A stretch of DNA of 57,772 bases. Source: an uncultured Ruminococcus sp. Lineage in GTDB: Bacteria; Bacillota; Clostridia; Oscillospirales; Ruminococcaceae. The stretch is taken from NCBI GenBank assembly GCA_910584195.1, contig CAJTYV010000021.1:1-57772 (forward strand). The letters are read 5' to 3'. Both the position numbers and the translations under genes were made by a program. A model generated the notes under the pieces. It did no database searches. It was given only the letters and a program-made list of their open reading frames with translations, and was not told the origin of the DNA. Shown here one piece after another: positions 17,616 through 26,161 of this stretch. Each line of letters starts with the position of its first letter. Position 1 is the first letter of the stretch.

Positions 17616-19754
17616 ATGGATTATCTGGAAAATAGGGAGCTTTCATGGCTTAAATTCAATAAGCGCGTATTGGAGGAGGCTTCCGACGTAAATAATCCGC
17701 TGCTTGAAAGGCTGTCTTTTTCGGCTATATATCAGAGTAATATGGACGAATTTTTTATGGTCAGAGTAGGTTCGCTGACTGACGATGAAAAAGAAAACGG
17801 CAAGAAGAAGGACAGTAAATCCGGAATGACTCCATCGCAGCAGCTTGACGCCATATTTACGGCTGTTCGCCGATTACAGCCAATGGCAGAGGAATCTTAC
17901 AGAAAAAATATGGAGGAACTTGCGCCTTACGGATACGAGCATGTTTCTTTTGATACCGCGACTTCCGAGGAGCAGGCGTTTCTTGAACTTTATTTCAAGC
18001 GCGAAATAAAGCCGTTTATAACGGGGATCGTGATAAATGACGCGCTTCCGTTTCCGTTTTTAAAAAATAAGGAGCTGTATGCCGCAGTTCATATTATTTC
18101 AAAGCGCGGAACATCAGTGGGAATTATTCCCGTAGCCCATGACCATGCTGACCGTATCATACCTCTGGGCAGGGACGGCAAGCGGTTTATACTTCATGAG
18201 GAGGTCGTTCTGCAATTTGCACACCTCATGTTCAAGGGCTGTAAAATACAGGACAGAGCCATTGTACGAGTAACAAGAAATGCCGATATAATGGTAAGTA
18301 ATAAGGGCGCGGATTTCCGGGACCGTATGGAGGAGCTTGTAGTAAAGCGTACTAAGCTTGCGGCAGTCCGCCTTGAAATAACGAACGAATTTAATCGGGA
18401 AGCCCTTGATTATATTTGCAAAAAGCTGAAAATAAAAAATGTCCGCGTTTTTAATTCTCATATTCCGCTTGATCTGTCATATTTATTCAGACTTCAGGAG
18501 CTTGACGATACGCCGTCTCTTCATTATCAAAAGCGTCTTCCGAGAAAATCCGCAATGCTTGCGGAGAACCGTTCCGTTTTCGCTCAGGTAAAGACTAAGG
18601 ATATTTTGCTCAGCTATCCATTTGAATCCATGACAACATCGTTTATTCGTCTTCTGGAGGAGTCTGCCGCAGATCCTAAGGTAACTTCCATAAAAATAAC
18701 TCTGTACCGCCTTGCGAGAAACAGCAAAGTCATAAGCGCACTTTGTACCGCCGCCGAAAACGGCAAGGAAGTTCTTGTAATGATCGAGCTAAGGGCAAGA
18801 TTTGATGAAGCCAACAATATCGAATGGTCAAAGGTGCTTCAAAAAGCCGGAGTTACCGTTATTTACGGTCCTAAAGAGTTTAAGGCTCATTCAAAGCTGC
18901 TTCTGATAAAGCGCAGGAGTACGGGCGAGAAATTCGACTGCGTTACACAGATAGGAACCGGCAACTACAATGAGAAAACATCCGCGTTGTATACCGACCT
19001 TATGCTTCTGACCTCAGACGCGGCAATTGCAAGAGATGCTGAGCAGGTATTCGATTGTCTGAAAAAGGGAACATTCGTTGAAAAATCTGAAAAGCTTCTT
19101 GTGTCGCCATATGCCCTCAGACCTCAGATACTTTCATTGATGGATGAACAGATAGCCCTCGGAGAAAAGGGTTACATTGCGGCAAAGGTCAACTCTTTAA
19201 ATGATAAGGCAATAATTGAAAAGCTTGTGGAAGCATCACAGGCAGGGGTAAAGATCGAACTGGTCGTAAGAGGTATATGCTGCCTTATAGCAGGTGTTGA
19301 AGGGTATACGGAAAATATTACAGTCCGCAGCATTGTAGGCAGATTTTTAGAACACAGCCGAATTTTTATTTTCGGCAGAGACGGCAGAGAACAGAAAATT
19401 TATATTGGTTCTGCCGACTATATGAGCAGGAATACTATACGCCGTGTTGAAGTTGCCGCGCCTGTTGAGGACGAACGTCTTAAAAAACGTATTCGTGAGA
19501 TGTTTCGTATACTTATGTCGGATAATGTTAAAGCGAGAATTATGCTGAATGACGGTACATATATCCACGCCGAACGTTCTGAGGGCGATGAACCGCTTAA
19601 TTCGCAGGAATATTTTTATGATGACGCATACCGCCGTATTGACGCGAAAACCGCTAAGCAGGAACGCATGAAGGAAGTGCGCGAAAAAAGGAAAACTGCA
19701 AAAAAAACCGTGAAAAAATCAACAAAAAGTAAAAAAACCATTGAAAAAAGGTAG
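17616..19754 (+). CDS. ppk1: Polyphosphate kinase PPK1
   Basis: 712 residues from ATG 17616, which has TAGGAG at 17603-17608; the N-terminus then begins MDYLENRELSWLKFNKRVLEE as in the family. It polymerises ATP gamma-phosphate into polyphosphate. The two phospholipase-D-like catalytic halves are complete: His425 in FKAHSKLLLIK (autophosphorylated histidine) and His580 in LEHSRIFIFG. Length is near the usual ~690-700. The last ~35 residues are a Lys-rich extension of low complexity. The pssA promoter lies across the end of this gene. Confidence 0.96.
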   Translation: MDYLENRELSWLKFNKRVLEEASDVNNPLLERLSFSAIYQSNMDEFFMVRVGSLTDDEKENGKKKDSKSGMTPSQQLDAIFTAVRRLQPMAEESYRKNMEELAPYGYEHVSFDTATSEEQAFLELYFKREIKPFITGIVINDALPFPFLKNKELYAAVHIISKRGTSVGIIPVAHDHADRIIPLGRDGKRFILHEEVVLQFAHLMFKGCKIQDRAIVRVTRNADIMVSNKGADFRDRMEELVVKRTKLAAVRLEITNEFNREALDYICKKLKIKNVRVFNSHIPLDLSYLFRLQELDDTPSLHYQKRLPRKSAMLAENRSVFAQVKTKDILLSYPFESMTTSFIRLLEESAADPKVTSIKITLYRLARNSKVISALCTAAENGKEVLVMIELRARFDEANNIEWSKVLQKAGVTVIYGPKEFKAHSKLLLIKRRSTGEKFDCVTQIGTGNYNEKTSALYTDLMLLTSDAAIARDAEQVFDCLKKGTFVEKSEKLLVSPYALRPQILSLMDEQIALGEKGYIAAKVNSLNDKAIIEKLVEASQAGVKIELVVRGICCLIAGVEGYTENITVRSIVGRFLEHSRIFIFGRDGREQKIYIGSADYMSRNTIRRVEVAAPVEDERLKKRIREMFRILMSDNVKARIMLNDGTYIHAERSEGDEPLNSQEYFYDDAYRRIDAKTAKQERMKEVREKRKTAKKTVKKSTKSKKTIEKR

Positions 19755-19769
19755 AAAATGTGGTATAAT
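19741..19769 (+). promoter_or_regulatory. Sigma-A promoter of pssA
   Basis: TTGAAA (19741-19746) and TATAAT (19764-19769), 17 bp apart with an extended TGG, placed across the ppk stop codon. Confidence 0.8.
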
Positions 19770-19781
19770 AACTCAGGTACG

Positions 19782-19817
19782 TTTTAATGTAGATTGAGCA
19801 TCTGATTTACATTAAAA
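19782..19817. repeat. Hairpin in the pssA leader
   Basis: TTTTAATGTA and TACATTAAAA form a perfect 10-bp stem with a 16-nt loop, a short way upstream of the start codon. It is AT-rich and has no T run; it could be an operator or an mRNA structure. Confidence 0.6.
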
Positions 19818-19842
19818 AATTATCCGTATTTTGGGGGATTAA

Positions 19843-20484
19843 ATGATAGGTTTTTACAGTTATACGGTCATACTTACATATATAAGTCTTGCTTCGGCAA
19901 TGGCAGGTATATTTTTTGCAAGCGGAATGATCGGCGGTACGCCGCACACGACTTATGCAATCGTGTGCCTGATGATTTCAGGGCTGTGCGACATGTTCGA
20001 CGGAAAGATCGCGCGTACAAAAAAGGACAGAACTGAGGAAGAAAAGAAATTCGGCATACAGATAGATTCGCTGTGCGATGTGATATGCTTCGGAGTATTA
20101 CCGTCGGTAATAGGCTATTCCGTTGGACTTAACACGCCTCTCGATTTGCCTGTGCTTATACTTTTTCCTCTTTGTGCGGTAATAAGGCTGGCATATTTTA
20201 ATGTTGCTGAAGAATCGAGGCAGAAAAAAACCGAGGAAGTACGCAAGGTCTACGAGGGACTGCCCGTAACGAGCGTTGCATTGATATTGCCGCTGGTATA
20301 CAGCTTCCATAGAGATATTGGAAGTATATTTCCGCAGGTATACGGAACGCTCATGTTGCTTACAGCAATAGCGTTTATTACACGTTTCAAAGTAAAAAAA
20401 CCCGGAATGAAAACAATGCTTGCCTTTATCGGAATAGGTTTTCTGGAATTTCTATGGCTTTTGTATAAAACAAAATTCAGTTAA
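19843..20484 (+). CDS. pssA: CDP-diacylglycerol--serine O-phosphatidyltransferase
   Basis: 213 residues, a multi-span membrane enzyme of the CDP-alcohol phosphatidyltransferase family. The catalytic motif is present as CDMFDGKIAR, then G, IQIDSLCD. The distance from AR to G is 12 residues, four more than the usual ~8, because of a charged KDRTEEEKK insertion. The IDSLCD form is typical of the Gram-positive PssA group that makes phosphatidylserine, which leads on to phosphatidylethanolamine. GGGGG precedes the ATG. Confidence 0.85.
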   Translation: MIGFYSYTVILTYISLASAMAGIFFASGMIGGTPHTTYAIVCLMISGLCDMFDGKIARTKKDRTEEEKKFGIQIDSLCDVICFGVLPSVIGYSVGLNTPLDLPVLILFPLCAVIRLAYFNVAEESRQKKTEEVRKVYEGLPVTSVALILPLVYSFHRDIGSIFPQVYGTLMLLTAIAFITRFKVKKPGMKTMLAFIGIGFLEFLWLLYKTKFS

Positions 20485-20521
20485 GGCATAAGCGCACGTT
20501 ACTTGTGTGCTGCTGTCTTAA
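20481..20521. repeat. TTAAGGCA-family dispersed palindrome, copy 2
   Basis: TTAAGGCA (20481-20488) and TGTCTTAA (20514-20521) enclose GCGCAC and GTGTGC arms. It overlaps the pssA stop, as copy 1 overlaps the end of dnaJ. Confidence 0.55.
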
Positions 20522-20524
20522 TAA

Positions 20525-20577
20525 AAAAACAGGCTGACTCAGTGTTTTTCAACGCTGAGTCAGCCTGTTTTTCTTTT
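20525..20577. terminator. Bidirectional terminator between pssA and the flavin reductase gene
   Basis: AAAAACAGGCTGACTCAG pairs with CTGAGTCAGCCTGTTTTT (18 bp), followed by TCTTTT on the plus strand and preceded by a run of A, which gives T's on the minus strand. Confidence 0.95.
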
Positions 20578-21085
20578 ATTCTTTGACGTAGACGCCAACT
20601 ATTTCTGCAATATAAGCCCTGTGATAGGGATCTTTGCCAAAGAATTGAGCGGGAAGTCCATCGTTTGTAAGGAATCCGCTTTCACACATATCATAGGAAT
20701 ACAGTTTGCGGCATACCAATACAAGCTCAGCTTGTTCAATGCCGACTGCATTGTCAAGCTCAGTTGGAGAAAGTCCTGTTTCAGTCATTTTATCGCAGTC
20801 TCTGCCGGAATGAGAACCGCAGAAGGACAGAGCCTTTCTAAACTCCTCGCCGAGGAATGAAGCGGTAAAAAGCTCGTTGTTTTCAACGAAATCGTATGTG
20901 AAGCGATTGGGTCGTATATAGCATGTAAGTACGTTTTTATTCCACAGCACGCCTAACTGTCCCCAAGAAGCCGTCATAGTATTGAAGCTGTCAATAGTTC
21001 CGCCTGTGAGCAGCATCCATTCCTTTCCGATTTTTGTAAACGGATTAAATTTAAGCTCCGTAATTTCAATTTTTTTGAATGACAT
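20576..21085 (-). CDS. Flavin reductase-like FMN-binding split-barrel protein
   Basis: 169 residues of the flavin reductase-like family: MLLTGGT, then FNTMTASWGQLGVLWNKNVLTCYIRP, is the FMN-binding strand-loop, and RFTYDFVENNELFTASF continues the barrel. Relatives reduce or carry FMN, or act as orphan flavoproteins in Clostridia. A clear GAGGAGGT precedes the ATG. It is downstream of spo0A on the same strand but with an 76-bp gap holding an inverted repeat and a possible -10, so it is likely a separate unit. Confidence 0.85.
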   Translation of the reverse strand: MSFKKIEITELKFNPFTKIGKEWMLLTGGTIDSFNTMTASWGQLGVLWNKNVLTCYIRPNRFTYDFVENNELFTASFLGEEFRKALSFCGSHSGRDCDKMTETGLSPTELDNAVGIEQAELVLVCRKLYSYDMCESGFLTNDGLPAQFFGKDPYHRAYIAEIVGVYVKE

Positions 21086-21102
21086 AAATAGAACCTCCTC
21101 TT

Positions 21103-21150
21103 TGTTATCAAAGGGAGTTTATTGATATGTGCTCCGATGATAACATTATA
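21103..21150 (-). promoter_or_regulatory. Inverted repeat and possible -10 upstream of the flavin reductase gene
   Basis: TGTTATCA (21103-21110) and TGATAACA (21138-21145) form an 8-bp inverted repeat. The far arm abuts a minus-strand TATAAT at 21145-21150. No good -35 is seen, so an activator or repressor site is possible. Confidence 0.4.
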
Positions 21151-21161
21151 TAAAAGATTTT

Positions 21162-21914
21162 TTATTTTAATCTCAGAGCCGATTTATATCTCAGTCTGAG
21201 CTTATCCGTAATAAGAGCGATAAATTCTGAATTTGTCGGTTTGCCCTTGCAGGTGTCTACCGTATAGCCGAAGAAAGAATTGAGAGTATCCACATTTCCT
21301 CTGTCCCAGGCTATTTCGATAGCATGACGAATAGCGCGTTCAACTCTTGAGGACGTGGTGTCATATGTATTTGCAACGGTCGGATAAAGCAGTTTCGTAA
21401 CGCTTTCAAGGAGAGTTTTGTCCTCGATAGAGTAAAGAATTGCCGACCGCAGATAATGGTATCCCTTAATATGAGCAGGAACGCCAAGCTGATGGATAAT
21501 ATCAGTTATAACTATTTCCATATCGTCGCTGAGACTGTTGGCGCGGTCGCCGAGAGCCGAAGTTATCGCATTGAAAAGATCGTCAGCATCATATGGTTTA
21601 AGAAGGAACTTTGCACCGCCGTTTTCCATTACCTGACGCTCGATAAATTCGTTGTCAAAAGCGGACGTTATGATGAACGCCGGCGGCTTTACGCCAAGCT
21701 CTCTTACTTTTTTCATTATGGATACCGCGTCGCCGTTTTGTGCCGTAATATCCAGAACAGCGGCATCGGGCAGATCGCTTCTGATTGAATCTATGATAAT
21801 GTTTGAATCCTTTCTGCGTGTAAAGGCGTACATGCCTCTTTCGCGAAGCTTATTAGCTATGCTTACTGTACCTGCCGAATCGTCTCCGATAAGAACTTTG
21901 ATCTTCCCATTCAT
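21162..21914 (-). CDS. spo0A: Sporulation master regulator Spo0A
   Basis: 250 residues from the ATG at 21914, which has GGAGGT 7 nt before it. The receiver domain keeps the acidic pair Asp11-Asp12, phospho-acceptor Asp55, Thr83 and Lys106. The C-terminal effector domain is unmistakable: LGVPAHIKGYHYLRSAI, TTSSRVERAIRHAIEIAW and KPTNSEFIALITDKLRL are the Spo0A signature. Phosphorylated Spo0A binds 0A boxes and starts sporulation or stationary-phase programmes. No IVB or kinase gene neighbours it. With spoVAD and spoVAE at 28833, this argues for a sporulating ancestor or a working pathway. Confidence 0.96.
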   Translation of the reverse strand: MNGKIKVLIGDDSAGTVSIANKLRERGMYAFTRRKDSNIIIDSIRSDLPDAAVLDITAQNGDAVSIMKKVRELGVKPPAFIITSAFDNEFIERQVMENGGAKFLLKPYDADDLFNAITSALGDRANSLSDDMEIVITDIIHQLGVPAHIKGYHYLRSAILYSIEDKTLLESVTKLLYPTVANTYDTTSSRVERAIRHAIEIAWDRGNVDTLNSFFGYTVDTCKGKPTNSEFIALITDKLRLRYKSALRLK

Positions 21915-21957
21915 AATTTTTACCTCCATAAAATACATTTGTTTTATTAACAAATCT

Positions 21958-21986
21958 ATTTTACCACAAGAGGCGCGGTAATTCAA
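21958..21986 (-). promoter_or_regulatory. Promoter of spo0A
   Basis: On the minus strand TTGAAT (21986-21981) and TAAAAT (21963-21958) are 17 bp apart with an extended TGG before the -10, 44 nt upstream of the start codon. Confidence 0.75.
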
Positions 21987-22071
21987 CCGTGATTTATAGG
22001 AACTTTTTGAGATAAGCATCGAAAAAACACCGGAAAAGAAAAAGGCAAAAATACAGTCGTTATTTTTAAGT

Positions 22072-22887
22072 TTATGCAGATTTCAAGTGATTAAGAATAT
22101 CATTTCGGATCATTTGACTGATTTCGGCTGTCTTAAGATCGGATATTTCATCGTAAGGAATAACTTTAATGACATCTAAGTAGATATTCGTCGATTTCCA
22201 CAAAAAACGCTTCTTCAATTTGTCGGTATTGCGAATTGACGTAACTACGATAGGAGCCTTGGATTTTAGGGCGATTTTGAACGAGCCGTGATGAAAGGGG
22301 AGAAGAAGCTCTTTCGACTTATTGATTCCGCCCTCGGGATAAATTCCCATGGAAGCTCTGTTTTCGGCAATATTTCTTGCCGCCGTCATAATACTTTTTA
22401 CGGCGGAACGGTTATTTTCGCGGTCTAACGGGATACAGCCGCTTGCAAGCATAAGTCTGCCGAAAAACGGCATATCTATATTTTCTTTTTTTGAAACAAA
22501 AGCAAGCTCCTTGTCACGAAAGCAGTACATAGCGATCATGGGGTCGAAAATTGAAAGATGATTGCCTACCATAAGAAATCGTTGGTTATCTGGTATTTTT
22601 TCTGCGCCTGTGACATGTATTTTCGCTTTCATTATATGAAGAAACAGATTTATTGTCATAAGCGTAACGGAACGAAAGATATTTTTAAGTTTTTTAGGCT
22701 GATTTTTTCTCGAGGCGAAAACGGAAATAATCATAGTCACTGCGGCATGAATCCATATCAGCAGAAGAAAAATAGTAAGGAAAACAATAATGATTTCTCG
22801 GCAGTCCAGTAAGGATTTGACTGACTGCTTGGCAGATGCCGAAATAAAAGCTCCGGCAGCGCTCAGAAACATATAAACGTAATACAT
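22072..22887 (-). CDS. plsC: 1-acyl-glycerol-3-phosphate acyltransferase (PlsC-like)
   Basis: 271 residues from ATG 22887. A membrane span at ~33-58 precedes the acyltransferase domain. Motif I is GNHLSIFDP (catalytic His with Asp four residues on); motif III is GIYPEGGINKS. It transfers an acyl chain to lysophosphatidic acid, giving phosphatidic acid, the precursor of the CDP-diacylglycerol used by PssA. GGGTG gives a weak ribosome binding site. It lies 105 nt after the HAD-like gene on the same strand. Confidence 0.88.
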   Translation of the reverse strand: MYYVYMFLSAAGAFISASAKQSVKSLLDCREIIIVFLTIFLLLIWIHAAVTMIISVFASRKNQPKKLKNIFRSVTLMTINLFLHIMKAKIHVTGAEKIPDNQRFLMVGNHLSIFDPMIAMYCFRDKELAFVSKKENIDMPFFGRLMLASGCIPLDRENNRSAVKSIMTAARNIAENRASMGIYPEGGINKSKELLLPFHHGSFKIALKSKAPIVVTSIRNTDKLKKRFLWKSTNIYLDVIKVIPYDEISDLKTAEISQMIRNDILNHLKSA

Positions 22888-22992
22888 CAAAACACCCTTT
22901 TATATTAATAATAGTTGTGAACCAATGTAACTGTCTATCAGAACCAATTCTATGCTTAGGGAGAAACGCTTCCGCAGCATGGTTCATTACGT

Positions 22993-24300
22993 CTAAAGTT
23001 TCCCTTTTAATTTAAACAGTACTCCTTCCGCCATATTGCGTACTTTCGTACCGGGTGGAAACATTCTGTCTGCGAGCTTTTCAAGTTTGTTTTGTTCAGT
23101 CCTTTTGCCCGTAGGAGCTGTGACGGCATCTGTAATGCCGTCTTTCCACTTTTTATATGATTTTTCGGGCATATAAGCTTTCAGAAGACCGGCATCCATC
23201 GAGCCGCCGTGTCTTGCAAGCATCTCCAAAGGCAGAGTAAAGCCATTATAGCTGAATTTTCCGAGATACGCTTCAAAATGTCTTTTGAAAAGCTCATTGA
23301 AATCTTCGCCGCCTCTGCGTATTTCAGGATGATTTTTCAAAGCTTCAAGAATCTCTGTACAAGTGTCGTCAAGCTCTGAAATATCTGCAAAATTGCAGCA
23401 GCCGTATACGATAAAACCAAGTATATAAGCGTTTGCGCAGAAATCGCTGTGCATTGATTTGGTTTGGGGAATATCAAAAACATATGCTGCATAAAGTCCC
23501 AAAGCAAGATGCAGTGCAAGAAATTCCGCCGTATCGTAGTCATAGATACGCGCCGCGCGCAGATACCCGGAAAGTCTGCCTGATCTGCTCATGACAGACG
23601 CGGTATCGGGCAGAAGCAAAGCCTTTGCGCCTTTCATAATAGGCGTCTCGACATCGGCAGCAACGTCTCCTCCGATGTGAAGGAGCTGTTTTGCGGCAGC
23701 TTTTTCTTTTTTGATAACGGCATCGAAAGCCGCTTTGCTGCGGTTTTCACCGCAGTCGACTTCGGTTGTCACAATAAGTTCATTATATGAAGTGTATCCG
23801 CATTTTCCGAGCATATGCATGATAACGTCTCTCGGATAGACGGAATTCGCAAGGATAATTATTTTTTTTCCCGATTCTGCTGCCGAATCAAAGAGTTTCC
23901 TGCCGAATCCTCTGGGAAATACAAGGCTTACAGCCATATCGCATTCACGTTTTATGAGAGCGTCTCGAATCTCGTTCGAAAGCTTAGCCTTTTTGGCAAG
24001 GATTTCGTAAATTCGGGAGACGGTCACAGAACATTTGTCCTTGTTTTTTCGTTTTGCGTCCGCCTCCGCTTCGATCCTTAAATCGGAAAATCCGCATTTG
24101 GCTGTTCGTATTTTGGGAAATTCTTTTTCCATAAGCAGAAAAAGATCGTTGTTTTCGGAAAAAGGAGTGTTGACGAGAGTTCCGAAAAGTTCGAAGCTGA
24201 CCGCCTTTATATCGTCAGCTTTAACGTTTTTCGTCATTTTTTCCGAAAGTTCAATTTGTTCCTTATTAATGGGTATGGTTATTTTCAGATCATTATTCAT
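22993..24300 (-). CDS. Degenerate HAD-superfamily protein with C-terminal extension
   Basis: 435 residues. The first ~230 follow the HAD fold: motif I region VSFELFGTLVN, motif II IIILANSVYP, motif III Lys in ENRSKAAFDAV, and motif IV LLHIGGDVAADVETPIMKGAKALLL. In motif I the nucleophile Asp of the family (FDxFGT or FDxYGT) is replaced by Glu37, so phosphatase activity is doubtful. The second half (~260-435) is unassigned. Relatives often sit with glycosyltransferases or capsule genes. It starts 28 nt after the GH26 gene and is probably in the same operon. Confidence 0.7.
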   Translation of the reverse strand: MNNDLKITIPINKEQIELSEKMTKNVKADDIKAVSFELFGTLVNTPFSENNDLFLLMEKEFPKIRTAKCGFSDLRIEAEADAKRKNKDKCSVTVSRIYEILAKKAKLSNEIRDALIKRECDMAVSLVFPRGFGRKLFDSAAESGKKIIILANSVYPRDVIMHMLGKCGYTSYNELIVTTEVDCGENRSKAAFDAVIKKEKAAAKQLLHIGGDVAADVETPIMKGAKALLLPDTASVMSRSGRLSGYLRAARIYDYDTAEFLALHLALGLYAAYVFDIPQTKSMHSDFCANAYILGFIVYGCCNFADISELDDTCTEILEALKNHPEIRRGGEDFNELFKRHFEAYLGKFSYNGFTLPLEMLARHGGSMDAGLLKAYMPEKSYKKWKDGITDAVTAPTGKRTEQNKLEKLADRMFPPGTKVRNMAEGVLFKLKGKL

Positions 24301-24328
24301 AAAATCACCGTTTTAATGCCGTTTTTGC

Positions 24329-26113
24329 CTATAAACCGGCGTCAGTTGATACAGCGGTAGTTTCTGTAGTTTCGGGCGGAACGGTTTCCGCAGATGTTGT
24401 TGTAACGCTCTCGTCATATTCGGGTATAAGCTCCTCACCGCCCTTGAGTTTGATATATTCGTCAAGAGACAAAGCTCCGTCTGAGTTATATGCTCTGACG
24501 AACGCGTCTTTTGAGGTATACATTTCGGCAAAATTTCCATCGTCATCGCAAAGATATTTGCCGTACCACAAACCGAAGAACGACCATACGGCGTTATCGC
24601 GGAAAGATAGATCCATATCGGGCAGAGTGCTGCATTCGCTGAGAGCGATAAGCTTTTCTTTGCCGACTATCTTTTGCAGCGCAAGAAATTGTTCGTAACG
24701 GCTGCCGAAATCTTTTTCGGGGGAAAGGTAAATGTCCAGAGAAGCAATATCAAATGTAGATTTATCTACAAGAGAATCTTCGCTCTGACCGTTCCATACC
24801 CATATCAGGTTATCAAGTTCAAAATATTTGGTATAACGCGTGTACATAAGATTCCACAGCCATTTGTAAGCGTCTGTTCCGTCAGCGCCCCACCAGAACC
24901 AGTCGCCCGAAGCTTCGTGAAGAGGTCTCCAGAGTACCGGAACGCCTTTATTTTTAAGTGACATTAGCTGTCCTGCCATGTTGTCTAAATCCAGAATAAG
25001 TCCATAGCATTGTTCGGAGATTTTTCCCTCGCCGTAAAGTCCCCTTATTTCCTCCTGTGAAAGTTCGGAAATATCAATGTCGGTAACAGCCGCGGAAAGT
25101 TTGAAATCGGTGTCTTTCGCGTATACCGAAGGTTTTTTTGAGGGAGCCTCCCAGTACCACATAAGACCGACAATGCCGCCGCGTCTGTACCAGTCAGCGC
25201 ATGCGTCAATATCCTTGAACGTGCTGTCAAAGCTGCTTCCGGAATTATGCATGGCGGAGAATCTGATGACAGGATATTTTCCTGTAGTTTGGTACACAAG
25301 CTCCAGTTCCTTGTTGCTTTCGTCCGAAGCGTACTGACCCGTAAGCGTATATTTGCCGTAGCTTTCCGTCATAAAGCTCATAAGCTCTTTGGCTGATTCA
25401 CCGGCTTCTTTATTGGCGAGCTTTTCATCGGCATCGTATTTTATAGAGCTGAGAGAAGTATTATTTGACATTTTAAGGTAATCAAGCTTTATATTGCCGT
25501 TTGTCGGGCGAAGTTCGATCGTCGATTTTCCCTTGGTTAAAAATACTCCGTACAATGTTATAAGCGTAAATTCTCCGTCGTCCATTGTTTTAAAGGTGGA
25601 GATCTCTTTATCGTTTACTGCGACCCGACAGTCTACAAGTCTTTTAGATGAAATGCTGAACGAAAGGTCGTAATGCTGATTGCTTGGAGCATTTACCTCA
25701 AACAGAACAAACGTACTTCCGTCGGGCTTGAAGCTTGTAACGTAGCCGTCGCCGCTGTATGGCTTTTTGCCTGTTTGAGCGTTGTTTCCGGAGTTTTCGG
25801 ATGAAGTCGTATCCGCAGGGGCGGCTGAAGGACTTTCGATACGCAGTCCCTCGGTCATGAGAGCGTCCTCAGCTTCATAGACATCGCCTGTGCGCTTTTT
25901 TTCGATTTCCGGATATGAAATGGGAAAATCAGGGTAGGTTTCGGCAGGAGAGGCAGGTTCGGTCGGCTCTGCCGAGGTATCGGTGGGATCAATTTCCGCA
26001 ATAGAAATATCGTCTGCAGATTTTTTTTCTTTTTTCTTTTTATCGCATGAAGCCGAAACGGAAACCGTAATGGCGGCAGCGGTAAAAAACGAAATAAATT
26101 TTTTGATGTTCAT
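24329..26113 (-). CDS. GH26 beta-mannanase lipoprotein with CBM35-like domain
   Basis: 594 residues. An N-terminal signal ends in VSASC, a lipobox-like site (Cys23), followed by a Lys/Pro/Thr linker. Residues ~80-225 look like a CBM35-type carbohydrate-binding module. The GH26 catalytic domain follows: Glu400 in WRPLHEASGDWFWWG is the acid/base and Glu493 in LIALSECSTLP the nucleophile. The C-terminus is a Thr-rich tail. It should cut beta-mannan outside the cell while tethered to the membrane. GGAGG precedes the ATG. It follows GH95 by 48 nt and is likely co-transcribed. Confidence 0.93.
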   Translation of the reverse strand: MNIKKFISFFTAAAITVSVSASCDKKKKEKKSADDISIAEIDPTDTSAEPTEPASPAETYPDFPISYPEIEKKRTGDVYEAEDALMTEGLRIESPSAAPADTTSSENSGNNAQTGKKPYSGDGYVTSFKPDGSTFVLFEVNAPSNQHYDLSFSISSKRLVDCRVAVNDKEISTFKTMDDGEFTLITLYGVFLTKGKSTIELRPTNGNIKLDYLKMSNNTSLSSIKYDADEKLANKEAGESAKELMSFMTESYGKYTLTGQYASDESNKELELVYQTTGKYPVIRFSAMHNSGSSFDSTFKDIDACADWYRRGGIVGLMWYWEAPSKKPSVYAKDTDFKLSAAVTDIDISELSQEEIRGLYGEGKISEQCYGLILDLDNMAGQLMSLKNKGVPVLWRPLHEASGDWFWWGADGTDAYKWLWNLMYTRYTKYFELDNLIWVWNGQSEDSLVDKSTFDIASLDIYLSPEKDFGSRYEQFLALQKIVGKEKLIALSECSTLPDMDLSFRDNAVWSFFGLWYGKYLCDDDGNFAEMYTSKDAFVRAYNSDGALSLDEYIKLKGGEELIPEYDESVTTTSAETVPPETTETTAVSTDAGL

Positions 26114-26161
26114 ATTGATTACGTCCTCCAGATTTGCAGCATTAGCCGCTGTTGTCTTAAA

